From NCBI GenBank assembly GCA_021777765.1, contig JAJYDF010000012.1, positions 1 to 64,000 on the forward strand: a DNA stretch of 64,000 nt, given 5' to 3'. This document shows positions 45,582-55,460 of this stretch, in pieces. The notes below the pieces were generated by a model. That model searched no databases, was not told the DNA's origin, and saw nothing but the letters and a program-made list of their open reading frames with translations. The translations under genes and the position numbers were made by a program. Position 1 is the first letter of the stretch. Every line of letters starts with the position of its first letter. The stretch comes from Pseudomonadota bacterium (GTDB taxonomy: Bacteria; Pseudomonadota; Gammaproteobacteria; DASZBR01).

Positions 45582-48500
45582 TTATTTAAACTTAGGTGGT
45601 CTCAATGATGATGATTCATCAGGTGATGGCTGTTCATTAGAACTTTTTTCACCCAAATTCATTAATGATGTGGTTTCAGGTGACGGCTTTTTATTATCAC
45701 TGGTATTTAGATAGGTATGTGCGCGCAATTTGGGTGAAATAGTTGGGCTATTGAATGATCTAATATGTTTTACGATATCTGAGCTCATACTGAGAGAGTT
45801 ACATAAAGTATTTGTATCTTCATCGTTCAACTTGCTAATAAGGTATTTGAGTGTTTCTAATCTATTTTCCTTGAAAAGTGTTTTAGTAAAATCTTCCCAA
45901 GCACCACGATACTTGGATACTGATTCGTTCAATAATTTTAACGTATCTGATGAGGAGAGTGTTGCGAGGTTTAGTATAGAAATTATTTTTCCATCATTAG
46001 CCACCTCAAGGATTTTATCAAAATTAGATGGTTTCATGATTATCTGAGATATATCAATAATAGATGTTATATTAATATTCGCATGACTTAGATTATTTCT
46101 TATTAAATTAAATGTACCGCTTAGCAGTGATTCTAATACCATGGGTTCTATATAATGTGGATTTGAATTTAATTTCTCAAATAATGGAATTATAAAAGCT
46201 GGGCTTAACGTGCATAATCCGCATATATAATCAAATTTATTGTTTGACAATAGGCTGTCAAGTGCCTGATTTCTTTGATCATCGCTCAAATTGAAATTTG
46301 CGTAAATTAAATTTTTCATAACATCTGTCGCATTTTCCTCAAGAGCAATTTGAAAAATTTGATAAGCAATATGATTCACAGATTCCAAATTCGTTAATTG
46401 TATTTTTAGCAGGTCATAATGATTTTGATTAAAATAGCAAAGCGATAAAAGTAATTTTAAACAAATTTCCTTGTTAACTTGTTCATCTTCCATTGATGGA
46501 TTGCTATTTAATTGTGTTAATTCATTGGCTATGAGAGATACCACTGCTGATAATTTTTGTGAATGTGAGAACACCGGGTGGTTTGCATTGTTTACCAGGT
46601 CAACTATAGATGGTATGTAGGCACCATTATATTCTGCTAATTCCCTTGCTTTCCAGCTATCAACTAAATCTTGAAATAATTCTAAAGTTGGTTGTGGAAT
46701 AGGTTCTCTATTGATCATATTATGACTCAGAGAAATCTGGAAATAATTATCGTTTTTACAACATAATATTGAATAATCTTTAATTAATATATGAAAATTT
46801 TTCATATATTCAGTCAAAATAGGCGTGCTGTCATGTGATGATGGGAATGTTTTGCAGTATTGAAGCGTTTGCATGAGTTTCGATTTTAGCCACGGCGCTT
46901 TATCTAACCAACTAGAGGATTTATTTAATACAATGGTTACCCTATCTTGCAGGCTCTGCAGGCTATGTAGGTGCATTAATGCAATGTTTACATTTTGATG
47001 ATGATTAAAATAGTTAATTATGCCTGGTTTATTATTAACGACCTCTGACATGTTCGCACGCGCAAGATCAGATAAAAAAACGAAATCTTTTTCTAATAAA
47101 ATATTTACAACATCATCCCAACCATTTAGGAGCGCATATTCTGTCAATGATGATTTATCTGATAGAGGTGGTAGCGATTCAAGCTTGTTACACATGTATT
47201 CAACTAATTGACGGTGGTTATTTGATACAGCAGCCACAAGTAATGCGCGATGATCGAAAATATTATCAGATTTTAATAATTGTTCTAAATTGAAATTTGA
47301 TATAATTGTATCCGTTGGCACACCATTATTTATTTGTGCATATATTTCACTTGCTAGCTTGAGACTTTTTAAATTATTGTTAAAATTAAGATCTTTGTGC
47401 AATATATCAAATACTTCTTTCCACTTCTTTAGGATCGTATCGTGATGGTGTATAACCAAATTGTCAAACGTATGTATATTTAAATGATGCTTTTCATCAG
47501 TAATTCCCATTGTGCTTAAGTATTCAATAAGTAATTGGTATTCAGCTGATCCGTCTGAATGAGATCTCATGTAGTCAAGAAATGATTCATAAAAATGTTT
47601 TTTCCATTTGGAGAGTTGAAAAATAGGCAAGGCGTTGGGGTTTGATAAAGCATCGGAAAATGAATTATCACCTGATCCAGCAATAATATTTGCAGTAATG
47701 CTTAATATTTTTCGATCGTGTTCATTTAAGCCTTGATAATCAATACATCTACAGACTTTGCCATTTTTATTATCAGAAATTTGGATAATTTGTTCAGTGC
47801 CATCCTGTTTTATTTTAACAAGGCTTGCAATATTTTTCTCCTTGAGTAAATTGATTAATAATTCATCATCGATAAATTTATGAGGAATGATAATATCAAT
47901 TTTATTTTTATTCTGGCATGAATCAATGCTGCCCGCTATAAAATAATTGCAAGCCTGCTGATTTTGCACATAGCCAATAGAAAGAAAATGATCTGTAAAA
48001 TAATTGTCGCGAGTGCTTGAAGTATCTGGTTGATTATTTTTTTGTAGCAATAGCAATAGTTTTTTATTTTCAATATTGGTCAGAAGAGCTAATTTGTGTT
48101 GATCATTTATAGTACTTTTCGCTTGTTCCCATATCTCTTCGTCAAATTTTATCCCGGCGTCAGTTCTTCTAAATCCCAGTGAACATTCTGCAATGGGTAG
48201 TGGTTGAAGGCCCGACAACTTTTTTGTTTCCATCGGCCCATATTCACATATAGAATATTGAAAACATTTTGGTTTTACAAAATCAAGTAAATATCGATTA
48301 TAATCGATTTCCACTGATACATTTAAATAAAAATCGGTATTTTGCAGATGATGAGATAGCTCTGGGCTATTATTAATACCGCGTGTGACCATTTCTTTAA
48401 GTCTATTTTTATCTTTCTCATCAGGCGACCAATCTGTGAGCAATATGATATTTTTTTTGTGCTCTTCTTTTTTTACCTGTTCTGGGTGAGTCAATGAGTT

Positions 48501-48752
48501 AAAGTAAACTTGTTGCTGAAGATCTTTTTCTATCACATGAGATGCAATTTCGCTTTTTTGGGAATCAATTAAGGCAATTAACTTAATTTTTGTATCTGTT
48601 CCTTTATACTGCTTGGTCAATTCAGTATAGATGTCTACACCATGTTTGAAATCACCTATTCCATCAGGGTTATTAAAAACAAAAACAGTGATGTATTTTA
48701 CTGGGTTAGATTGATTTTTCTCAGCATCTAATATAGGAAGTACTGTACTCAT
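45582..48752 (-). CDS. Large unknown protein, GT-B/ankyrin-like; candidate effector, paralogue 2
   Basis: A 1056-residue paralogue of the gene just downstream. Shared blocks include VFVFNNPDGIGDFKHGVDIY, LNEHDRKIL, IIAGSGDNSFSDALSN, PNALPIFQLSKWK and HRALLVAAVSNNHRQLVEYM. The C-terminal thirds are more divergent, and the tail is Ser/Pro-rich. Tandem duplication followed by divergence is the simplest history. Both genes have the same 16-mer TTAATTTGAGTATAGT upstream (45548-45563 and 48776-48791), containing on the minus strand a TATACT box, so they appear to have separate but related promoters. Confidence 0.75.
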   Translation of the reverse strand: MSTVLPILDAEKNQSNPVKYITVFVFNNPDGIGDFKHGVDIYTELTKQYKGTDTKIKLIALIDSQKSEIASHVIEKDLQQQVYFNSLTHPEQVKKEEHKKNIILLTDWSPDEKDKNRLKEMVTRGINNSPELSHHLQNTDFYLNVSVEIDYNRYLLDFVKPKCFQYSICEYGPMETKKLSGLQPLPIAECSLGFRRTDAGIKFDEEIWEQAKSTINDQHKLALLTNIENKKLLLLLQKNNQPDTSSTRDNYFTDHFLSIGYVQNQQACNYFIAGSIDSCQNKNKIDIIIPHKFIDDELLINLLKEKNIASLVKIKQDGTEQIIQISDNKNGKVCRCIDYQGLNEHDRKILSITANIIAGSGDNSFSDALSNPNALPIFQLSKWKKHFYESFLDYMRSHSDGSAEYQLLIEYLSTMGITDEKHHLNIHTFDNLVIHHHDTILKKWKEVFDILHKDLNFNNNLKSLKLASEIYAQINNGVPTDTIISNFNLEQLLKSDNIFDHRALLVAAVSNNHRQLVEYMCNKLESLPPLSDKSSLTEYALLNGWDDVVNILLEKDFVFLSDLARANMSEVVNNKPGIINYFNHHQNVNIALMHLHSLQSLQDRVTIVLNKSSSWLDKAPWLKSKLMQTLQYCKTFPSSHDSTPILTEYMKNFHILIKDYSILCCKNDNYFQISLSHNMINREPIPQPTLELFQDLVDSWKARELAEYNGAYIPSIVDLVNNANHPVFSHSQKLSAVVSLIANELTQLNSNPSMEDEQVNKEICLKLLLSLCYFNQNHYDLLKIQLTNLESVNHIAYQIFQIALEENATDVMKNLIYANFNLSDDQRNQALDSLLSNNKFDYICGLCTLSPAFIIPLFEKLNSNPHYIEPMVLESLLSGTFNLIRNNLSHANINITSIIDISQIIMKPSNFDKILEVANDGKIISILNLATLSSSDTLKLLNESVSKYRGAWEDFTKTLFKENRLETLKYLISKLNDEDTNTLCNSLSMSSDIVKHIRSFNSPTISPKLRAHTYLNTSDNKKPSPETTSLMNLGEKSSNEQPSPDESSSLRPPKFK

Positions 48753-48775
48753 GTTAAATCGAAAAATTTATAATG

Positions 48776-48791
48776 TTAATTTGAGTATAGT
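48776..48791 (-). promoter_or_regulatory. Shared upstream element of the paralogue pair, second copy
   Basis: An identical 16-mer to 45548-45563, upstream of the 1056-residue paralogue. Confidence 0.55.
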
Positions 48792-48919
48792 TTAAAAATT
48801 TGTTAATCAGTTGGTTTTATGGAGGATTTTTTAGAGTGCGATGAGTGGTTCTTTTCAATTTTGCTAGTTTTAAAGATGAGTTTGTTTATGCCTATTTTAG
48901 GGTGGTGTCTTAAGCTGTA

Positions 48920-49873
48920 TTATTGAGGATTTTTACTCGGCGTTAAACCGGCTTTTTCTTCTTTAGAGAAGTTTGCTACAACTTTTACTTTCACACTCTT
49001 ATTTTGATTTTCAGTGATAAATTTTTCTTTTGCTTTTTGTGGTGAATAATATTCTGAGTAAAATAAACTGGCCCGTAATAACCATTTTGGTTTTTCAGCT
49101 TGAGGCGTATCTTTGCCTGACATCCACTGATTAAATCGAGCAATTAATCGTTTACCTATCTCAGTATTTTGATAATTTAAAATATATTCATAAGCAGGAA
49201 TTGCTCTAGCAATTAATATATTTTCAGTTTTTCTCTTTTTTTTCTGAACTTCATCTGGAGAATCGTCAGCATTGATTTGTGGTATATCTTCAATGGCTAA
49301 TCCTTTAGGTAAATTGGTATTTTCTATTTCAATTGTACCTCCCATTAATAATTCTGCTATTGAGAAAGAAACTTGCTGTTTTATTTCTGATTGAGAAGAT
49401 GGATTATTTAAAATTTCAGTATAAGCATAAAAAGAACGATCTGCTCTTCCGTGGCGATTAGATATTTCAGCGTCAAGAAGAAGTGTCGTTGCCAAGTTTA
49501 TTTCTTTACATGATTGAATATAAATGTCCCACTGATTAAATGCGCTCTGGCTAACTTCTTCACTAGGAATGATCATTTCACTTTGATCGTTTTTAAAAGA
49601 AAATAAATGATCACTGACGGTGTTTAATAACTGTGAAATAAATGTTTGGGGTAAAATATTATTACCTATTCCAATTTTTACAATTTTTAAACATGAGTCA
49701 AAATCTTTTACAGTTGTAGAATATTTGAAGCGATTTTCCATTTGTTTGGCTATAAATTCTTTAGAGTCTGGATAGTCGTGGAGAATTGATTTTATGAATG
49801 GCTCAATTAAATTTTCATTCAAAGGTGTGGATTTTAAAAGTAATGCTAGTTCTGTTAGATTGTTTGGTTGCAT
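48920..49873 (-). CDS. Unknown helical protein, about 317 residues
   Basis: Not recognised. It is helical and hydrophilic, with repeat-like stretches (LATTLLLDAEISNRHGRADRSFYAYTEIL, AIPAYEYILNY) that resemble TPR-type units without a confident match. I chose the ATG at 49873. The longer frame to 49915 is encoded by a hairpin repeat, whose GAGGGTG lies 8 bp before this ATG and is its only ribosome site. It lies between the large paralogues and coaE on the same strand; function cannot be inferred. Confidence 0.65.
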   Translation of the reverse strand: MQPNNLTELALLLKSTPLNENLIEPFIKSILHDYPDSKEFIAKQMENRFKYSTTVKDFDSCLKIVKIGIGNNILPQTFISQLLNTVSDHLFSFKNDQSEMIIPSEEVSQSAFNQWDIYIQSCKEINLATTLLLDAEISNRHGRADRSFYAYTEILNNPSSQSEIKQQVSFSIAELLMGGTIEIENTNLPKGLAIEDIPQINADDSPDEVQKKKRKTENILIARAIPAYEYILNYQNTEIGKRLIARFNQWMSGKDTPQAEKPKWLLRASLFYSEYYSPQKAKEKFITENQNKSVKVKVVANFSKEEKAGLTPSKNPQ

Positions 49874-49880
49874 ATTTAAA

Positions 49881-49932
49881 ACACCCTCATCCGCCTTCGG
49901 CACCGTCTCCCGCAAGCGGGAGAATGAAAAAA
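49881..49932. repeat. Hairpin repeat family 2, copy g (with tail), forming a 5' leader
   Basis: On the minus strand it reads CCCGCTTGCGGGAGACGGTGCC and then GAAGGCGGATGAGGGTG, ending 8 bp before the preferred start of the 317-residue unknown gene. Confidence 0.85.
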
Positions 49933-50036
49933 TATTCAGACAATTTAATGAAATATATTAGTACAGAGGATCACATATCTCTAATTATAGTGAATAATTG
50001 AATAAGACAATAACATATTATTAAAATGATTTTTTG

Positions 50037-50633
50037 TTAAGAACTAGTAATGGTTAAATAATTTTGGTGCAGTTTATTCACTTGCTGTTCTAATAGCATT
50101 AAATCGCCATTATTGTTTATGACATCATCTGCTTCTGCTAACCTCTCATCACGGGACACTTGCGATTGAATTATTGCCAAAATATTTTCTTTTGCAGTGG
50201 CATCGCGTTTTTGAACACGATCAATTTGTAAATGTTCAGGAGCATCAACGACTAAAATACGATCTACTAAATCCCCCGGATTTGTTTCAACTAATAAGGG
50301 AATTACAACAATACAATAAGGAGATTGTAGTGTTTTAATGATTTCTCTGATGCGAGAATAAATGGCGGGATGTAAATGTTGTTCAAGCCAAATGCGATCT
50401 TGATCATTAGCAAATATGAGATCTCGTAACTCACGACGTTTTAATGAACCATCATGATCAATAATTTGTGGACCAAAATATTTGCTAATTTCAACAAGTA
50501 ATGGTGAACCTGGGGCAACGACTTCACGCGCGATTTCATCGGAATCAATAATTGGCACACCTAATTGCTGAAATAATATTGCTACTGTCGATTTGCCACT
50601 GCCAATGCCACCAGTGAGACCAATGATTAACAT
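50037..50633 (-). CDS. coaE: Dephospho-CoA kinase
   Basis: This enzyme phosphorylates the 3'-OH of dephospho-CoA, the last step of CoA synthesis. The P-loop is GLTGGIGSGKST at 5-16. IIDSDEIAREVV holds the catalytic Asp, and PLLVE(T) and QVSRDERLAEADDVINNNG are the expected later segments. Length 198 is normal. It starts 3 bp after coaX, so the two CoA genes form one unit, downstream of the pilus biogenesis genes. Confidence 0.96.
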   Translation of the reverse strand: MLIIGLTGGIGSGKSTVAILFQQLGVPIIDSDEIAREVVAPGSPLLVEISKYFGPQIIDHDGSLKRRELRDLIFANDQDRIWLEQHLHPAIYSRIREIIKTLQSPYCIVVIPLLVETNPGDLVDRILVVDAPEHLQIDRVQKRDATAKENILAIIQSQVSRDERLAEADDVINNNGDLMLLEQQVNKLHQNYLTITSS

Positions 50634-50636
50634 TCA

Positions 50637-51410
50637 TTATCTCACGTTTTTCGCCAATGCCAGTCTTAATCCTTGCAATACTAAATCAGGGATAATTGCA
50701 TCAAATATTTTTTCTTTTTCTAATAAATAAGCGAAACCACCAGTACCTAATACAACAGTTGGTTCATTCTTGAAAGTTTCTTTGATGATATTTTTAATAA
50801 CAAGCTGAGCTGCGCCTAATTGGCCATAATACAATCCAGATTGAATATTATCTTCTGTTGTTTTACCTAAAGTCTGATCGGGTTTAACTATTTCAACGGT
50901 GGGTAATTTTGCTGTATTAAGATGTAAAGATTCCATCGCTGTTTTAAATCCAGGTAATATGACACCACCTAAATAAGTATGATCTGCTGATATCGCACAA
51001 AAAGTGGTCGCTGTCCCAAAATCACCTAAAATAATATTTTGCTGCGGATAATAATGAGTGGCTGCAATTGAATTTGCCATGCGATCGGAGCCTAATTCTA
51101 ATGGATTTTTAATATGTAATTTAAGGCCTGTTTTAACGCCGGCTCTTAATATAAATGGTTCTAGATTGAAATATTTAACGCAGGCTGCAGTGATGGAATA
51201 ATCAATCGATGGTACAACAGAACACATTGATATATGAGTTATATTTTCATAGGCGATGCGATTTTCACGCAAAACTTGTCGTAAAAAAGTACCTACTTGA
51301 TCTGATGTCCCTACTTGATCTGTGGAATAACGAAATCTTAATTTAATTTCTTCGCCATCGAAAACACCACCATAAATATGTGAATTACCTACATCGAGAC
51401 ATATAATCAT
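50637..51410 (-). CDS. coaX: Type III pantothenate kinase
   Basis: This enzyme phosphorylates pantothenate, the first step of CoA synthesis. Motifs are MIICLDVGNSHIYGG (ASKHA phosphate 1), LGSDRMANSIAA with the catalytic Asp, and GDFGTATTFCAI. I chose the ATG at 51410 because the ASKHA motif must be N-terminal and an AAGGG site precedes it; the open frame extends 45 codons further but overlaps pilD. The length is then 257. A tandem six-residue duplication, DQVGTS-DQVGT, lies at residues 31-41. Confidence 0.94.
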   Translation of the reverse strand: MIICLDVGNSHIYGGVFDGEEIKLRFRYSTDQVGTSDQVGTFLRQVLRENRIAYENITHISMCSVVPSIDYSITAACVKYFNLEPFILRAGVKTGLKLHIKNPLELGSDRMANSIAATHYYPQQNIILGDFGTATTFCAISADHTYLGGVILPGFKTAMESLHLNTAKLPTVEIVKPDQTLGKTTEDNIQSGLYYGQLGAAQLVIKNIIKETFKNEPTVVLGTGGFAYLLEKEKIFDAIIPDLVLQGLRLALAKNVR

Positions 51411-51484
51411 TGTTAGTACCCTTAGATAGAACAAGCGGACTATTTTAATCTTCAGCAGCTGTTCACACAAGTAGTTGTGTGTAA

Positions 51485-52360
51485 TTAAAGGGAGGAGATG
51501 AATATAAAATGATTGAGGATATTTTGGCCCCAGATCAAACCACATAATCCTGCTATTGCCAAAAATGGTCCGAATGGAATGAGTGATTGTCTATTCAGTT
51601 TTCGCAGACAAATAAAAATTATGCCAAATAAACAACCCGATAAAGATGCAATTAAAACCACGAACGGTAATATTTGCCAACCTAACCAAGCACCTAATGC
51701 GGCTAATAATTTACAATCGCCTAATCCTAATCCTTCTTTTCCTGTTATTGAATAATAAGCAAATGCAATTAGCCATAAAAAAAGATAACCACTTACTGCG
51801 CCAATAACCGCTGAGGTCAAATCAGTAAATAATCCATTGAGATTGAACAATAAACCTAGCCATAATAATGATAGCGTCATTATATCCGGTAATATTTTTT
51901 CATTGATATCAATTAGTGCGAGTGATAATAAAAACCAAGCGAATATTAATGCTGCAATTAATTGAATATGAATTCCATAATGCCATGCTAAATAAATGCT
52001 CAATAATAAACTGAAAAATTCAACGAGTGGATAATGAATAGATATGGATTGTTTACAATAAGCACAATGACCTTTTAATAAAAAATAACTTAATAAAGGA
52101 ATATTTTCCCACCACCTTAATTGATGTTGACATTTGGGGCAGTGTGAAGCGGGTAATGCCAAATTAAATGTGGATGGTATTGTTATTTTTATTTTACTAT
52201 CGAGTGTATTTGTTAGGTCATGTTGCGCTTGATAGAGCATCAATGGCAATCGATAAATCACCACATTGAGAAAACTCCCAATCATTAATGAAATTACGCC
52301 AATAGTGAAAATAAAAAATAAAAAATGTGATTGCCAAAATTCCATATTTAGATAATTCAT
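51485..52360 (-). CDS. pilD: Prepilin peptidase / N-methyltransferase
   Basis: PilD is an inner-membrane aspartic protease that cleaves and methylates type IV prepilins. It has the GSFLNVVIYRLP motif at 28-39, the four-Cys domain CPKC (74-77) and CAYC (99-102), the catalytic Asp in ALIDINEKILPD (D151) and in GLGDCK (212-215). About eight hydrophobic segments are present. Length 291 is normal. It overlaps pilC by 4 bp. Confidence 0.96.
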   Translation of the reverse strand: MNYLNMEFWQSHFLFFIFTIGVISLMIGSFLNVVIYRLPLMLYQAQHDLTNTLDSKIKITIPSTFNLALPASHCPKCQHQLRWWENIPLLSYFLLKGHCAYCKQSISIHYPLVEFFSLLLSIYLAWHYGIHIQLIAALIFAWFLLSLALIDINEKILPDIMTLSLLWLGLLFNLNGLFTDLTSAVIGAVSGYLFLWLIAFAYYSITGKEGLGLGDCKLLAALGAWLGWQILPFVVLIASLSGCLFGIIFICLRKLNRQSLIPFGPFLAIAGLCGLIWGQNILNHFIFISSL

Positions 52361-53553
52361 ATAACAGTTCCCAGTTTAAATATTGGCAAATACATTGCGA
52401 CGATAATGCTGCCAATGACCAGCGCCAAAATAAGCATAATCATGGGTTCTAGTAGAATGCTTATTTTTGCAATGAGTTGTTCATTTTGTTCGCTATACCA
52501 GTCGGTGATTTTAAATAACATTTTATCTAGTGTGCCTGATTCTTCACCAATTGCAATCATCTGAATCATGGTGGCTGGAAATAATCGACTTGTTGCGAAT
52601 GCAAGATTCAAGGGAGTGCCTGCGATGATATTATTTTTCGCATTTCTTATTGCATCAGCATAATAATCGTTACCAGCAATATGACTGGAAATTTGTAATG
52701 CTTGTACTAAAGGGATGCCAGCTGTGACTATGGTTGCTAAAGTATGAGAAATGCGCACAACGATAATTTTTTGTAATACCGACCCTATAAATGGTAGTTT
52801 TAATAATATAAATTGTATTTTATTAACAAAGCGTTTTGATTTTAGCCAACATAATCTAAATGTCGCCAACAGTGCAGCAAATAATAATAGACAATATAAC
52901 CCATAACTTTGTATGAGTTGTGACATTAGCATTAGAAATTGAGTAAATGGTGGTAATGGAGCATTCAAGTTATTAAATAAATTTTCAAATTGAGGCACAG
53001 CGATAATTAATAAAAACAAAGTGACTATACAAGTAATGATAATAACTATGAATGGATATAATAATATTTTAAGTGTGTTATTTTTAATTTTAACGATACT
53101 CTGTAAATAGCTTACGAGACGATTTAACATCTCTTCTAGTGTTCCAGTTTCTTCTCCTGCCGTTATCAAGGCACAAATTAATTCATTAAAATAATGGGGA
53201 TATTGTGCAAATGCTACACCTAATCCTATACCATTCGTCACCGAATTTTTAATTTGTGTCAATAATTGAATCATTTTTGTATGGTTTTGACCGTGGATAA
53301 TAATTTCTAAGGCTGTAACTATAGGGATTTGAGATGATATTAATGTGGCAAGTTGTTGTAAAAAATCTATGATGTTTTGCTGTTTAATGGATTGCTGAAA
53401 ATAAGTTGAGTAATTACTGATCAATTTGACATTTAAAGGTGTTATTCCTTGGCTTCTCAGTTTCATTTTAAGTTCAGCGGCGCCTGATGCAGCGATTTGT
53501 CCTGATATTTTTTTGCCATCAGTATTTATACCCATCCATTTATAATTATTCAT
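52357..53553 (-). CDS. pilC: Type IV pilus inner-membrane platform protein
   Basis: PilC is the polytopic platform of the pilus machine. It contains the two GspF-type repeats: LATLISSQIPIVTALEII, GLGVAFAQYPHYFNELICAL and AGEETGTLEEML in the first; LATIVTAGIPLVQALQIS, LNLAFATSRLFPATMIQMIAIGEESGTLDKML in the second. There are three long membrane segments. Length 398 is normal. It sits between pilB and pilD. Confidence 0.95.
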   Translation of the reverse strand: MNNYKWMGINTDGKKISGQIAASGAAELKMKLRSQGITPLNVKLISNYSTYFQQSIKQQNIIDFLQQLATLISSQIPIVTALEIIIHGQNHTKMIQLLTQIKNSVTNGIGLGVAFAQYPHYFNELICALITAGEETGTLEEMLNRLVSYLQSIVKIKNNTLKILLYPFIVIIITCIVTLFLLIIAVPQFENLFNNLNAPLPPFTQFLMLMSQLIQSYGLYCLLLFAALLATFRLCWLKSKRFVNKIQFILLKLPFIGSVLQKIIVVRISHTLATIVTAGIPLVQALQISSHIAGNDYYADAIRNAKNNIIAGTPLNLAFATSRLFPATMIQMIAIGEESGTLDKMLFKITDWYSEQNEQLIAKISILLEPMIMLILALVIGSIIVAMYLPIFKLGTVI

Positions 53554-53632
53554 AATGTCTCATTTTATTATTATTTTAGTTAGTAAATTTTTATCACGGA
53601 TAAAAATGGTCATAATGAATATTAATTTACAA

Positions 53633-54916
53633 TTAAGCTTTTATAACTCTGTCTAATTCCTGAATGCTTGTTATTCCCTCACACACTTTTTTTAATCCAG
53701 ATTGTCGCAATGAAATCATGCCATCTGACTGTGCTTGTTGTGCAATGGCGACAGGATGGTTGCCATCTAATATCATTTGATTAATTTGTGGAGTGACTGA
53801 AAGTATTTCATAAATCGCAATACGTCCTTTATAACCATTGTTGCATTTATCACAACCAACTGCTGAATATATGTTTAATGTTGGAAAATGCGATTCAATA
53901 ATACCCATCTCTTTTAAAGCATTATTTGATAAATTCACAGGTGTTTTACAATGCGTGCATAATCGACGCGCTAACCGTTGCGCAATAATTAATGTCAGTG
54001 ACGCAGCGATTTGATAGTGTGCCATACCCATACTAATTAATCGTGACAAAGTTTCTGCAGCATTATTAGTATGTAACGTGGAAAAAACCAAATGTCCCGT
54101 TTGTGCTGCCTGTAATGCAATTTCTGCTGTTTCACTATCACGGATTTCTCCAACCATGATGATATCAGGATCTTGTCTCAATAATGCACGTAAAGCGGTC
54201 GCAAAATGTAATCCAATTTTTTGATTAATATTAACTTGGTTAATGCCGAGTAAATTAATTTCCACAGGATCTTCAACGGTAGAAATATTAATATGATCGC
54301 GATTTAATATAGATAATGCAGAATAAAGCGTTACCGTTTTGCCACTACCGGTGGGCCCTGTTACTAAAATCATCCCTTGCGGTTTGTGAATGGCATTGAT
54401 AAATAATTGTTGTTGTTGCTTTTCAAAACCCAGTAAATCAACGTTAAGTATATTTTTTGATGCATTTAATAGTCGGACTACCACTTTTTCGCCATAAATT
54501 GTTGGGCAGGTATTTAAACGAAAATCGAATGCTTGTTGTTTATAAGCAGCAATTTTAAATCGCCCATCTTGTGGTAATCTTTTTTCAGTGACATCACACT
54601 GTGCCATAATTTTTAAAATAGCAGTGATCTGGCTTGCTGATTGAATGGGCAAATTATCTATGTGATACAATAAACCATCAATACGAAAACGAATACGCAT
54701 TGATTTTTCATAGGGTTCAAAATGAATGTCCGATGCTAGTTGATCTATAGCCTTATTGATTAATTGGCGTACATAACTTGCTATAGGTGTATTATCAAAT
54801 AATGCATTATTTTCAGGTTGAGTAATTGTTTGAGTTGAAAGTGATAATGTCAGCGCATCTGTAATATTATCAGAATTGTCAGCACTATTATTTAATTGTT
54901 GATTTTGTGTATTCAT
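53633..54916 (-). CDS. pilB: Type IV pilus assembly ATPase, short form
   Basis: PilB is the cytosolic ATPase that drives pilus extension. Walker A is GPTGSGKT (187-194), with the Asp box STVEDPVEI, the Walker B region DPDIIMVGEIRDSETAE, a His box HLVFSTLHTNNAAET, and a zinc site with CTHC and CDKCNNGYKGR. At 427 residues it lacks the ~130-residue N-terminal MshEN-type domain of full PilB proteins, so it is closer in form to a GspE core. The absence may be genuine: the ATG follows the pilin gene by only 24 bp. Confidence 0.93.
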   Translation of the reverse strand: MNTQNQQLNNSADNSDNITDALTLSLSTQTITQPENNALFDNTPIASYVRQLINKAIDQLASDIHFEPYEKSMRIRFRIDGLLYHIDNLPIQSASQITAILKIMAQCDVTEKRLPQDGRFKIAAYKQQAFDFRLNTCPTIYGEKVVVRLLNASKNILNVDLLGFEKQQQQLFINAIHKPQGMILVTGPTGSGKTVTLYSALSILNRDHINISTVEDPVEINLLGINQVNINQKIGLHFATALRALLRQDPDIIMVGEIRDSETAEIALQAAQTGHLVFSTLHTNNAAETLSRLISMGMAHYQIAASLTLIIAQRLARRLCTHCKTPVNLSNNALKEMGIIESHFPTLNIYSAVGCDKCNNGYKGRIAIYEILSVTPQINQMILDGNHPVAIAQQAQSDGMISLRQSGLKKVCEGITSIQELDRVIKA

Positions 54917-54940
54917 TATTATTTTTTATTATTTTATGAA

Positions 54941-55417
54941 TTAACAAATGCCATGAGCAATACAAGTACTATTGTTATCTTTAGTCCATGTAATTTGTCC
55001 ATTAGATTGATATTCGCCATTAAGTAAATAGGTATAACTCATATTATCACTACCAATATGTTGTGAACTAGCAACAATTTGTACGTGATTTGCATCCAGA
55101 GGATTAACCATAATAGTTTTAATATAACTACGAATATTAGTTGAGTTATTAATCGCGGGTGGAATTCCAAATTGACCAACTCCATTGGCGCCATTAGTGC
55201 AATTAGTAATCATGCCCTCTTGTAAAGCGCATGAGGCCACGGCTGTTTTATAAGGAGATGTTGCAAGAATTATTTCGGTAAATTTAGCTTTGTTGAGATG
55301 ATTTTGATAAGTGGGAATTGCGATAGCTGCGAGTACACTGATGATGGCTATTACAATAAGCATTTCTAATAAAGTAAATCCATCGTGTATTTGTTTTAAA
55401 AACATTTGTATGTTCAT
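54941..55417 (-). CDS. Type IV prepilin (major pilin candidate)
   Basis: This 158-residue type IV prepilin has a 13-residue basic leader ending in Gly and then FTLLEMLIVIAIISVLAAIA. Cleavage by PilD would fall between G13 and F14, with the conserved Glu at position 5 of the mature protein. A Cys pair near the C-terminus (CIAHGIC) may form the D-region disulfide loop. It is the first gene of the pilin-pilB-pilC-pilD-coaX-coaE cluster on the minus strand. Minor pilin status cannot be excluded, as no second pilin gene is in the window. Confidence 0.92.
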   Translation of the reverse strand: MNIQMFLKQIHDGFTLLEMLIVIAIISVLAAIAIPTYQNHLNKAKFTEIILATSPYKTAVASCALQEGMITNCTNGANGVGQFGIPPAINNSTNIRSYIKTIMVNPLDANHVQIVASSQHIGSDNMSYTYLLNGEYQSNGQITWTKDNNSTCIAHGIC

Positions 55418-55460
55418 CGAATATCCTTTGCTTTAGCTATAATTATTATAGGATAATTTA

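Noticed and set aside
51411..51545. 45-codon upstream extension of coaX
   Set aside because: It overlaps pilD, and the N-terminal ASKHA motif requires the start at 51410.
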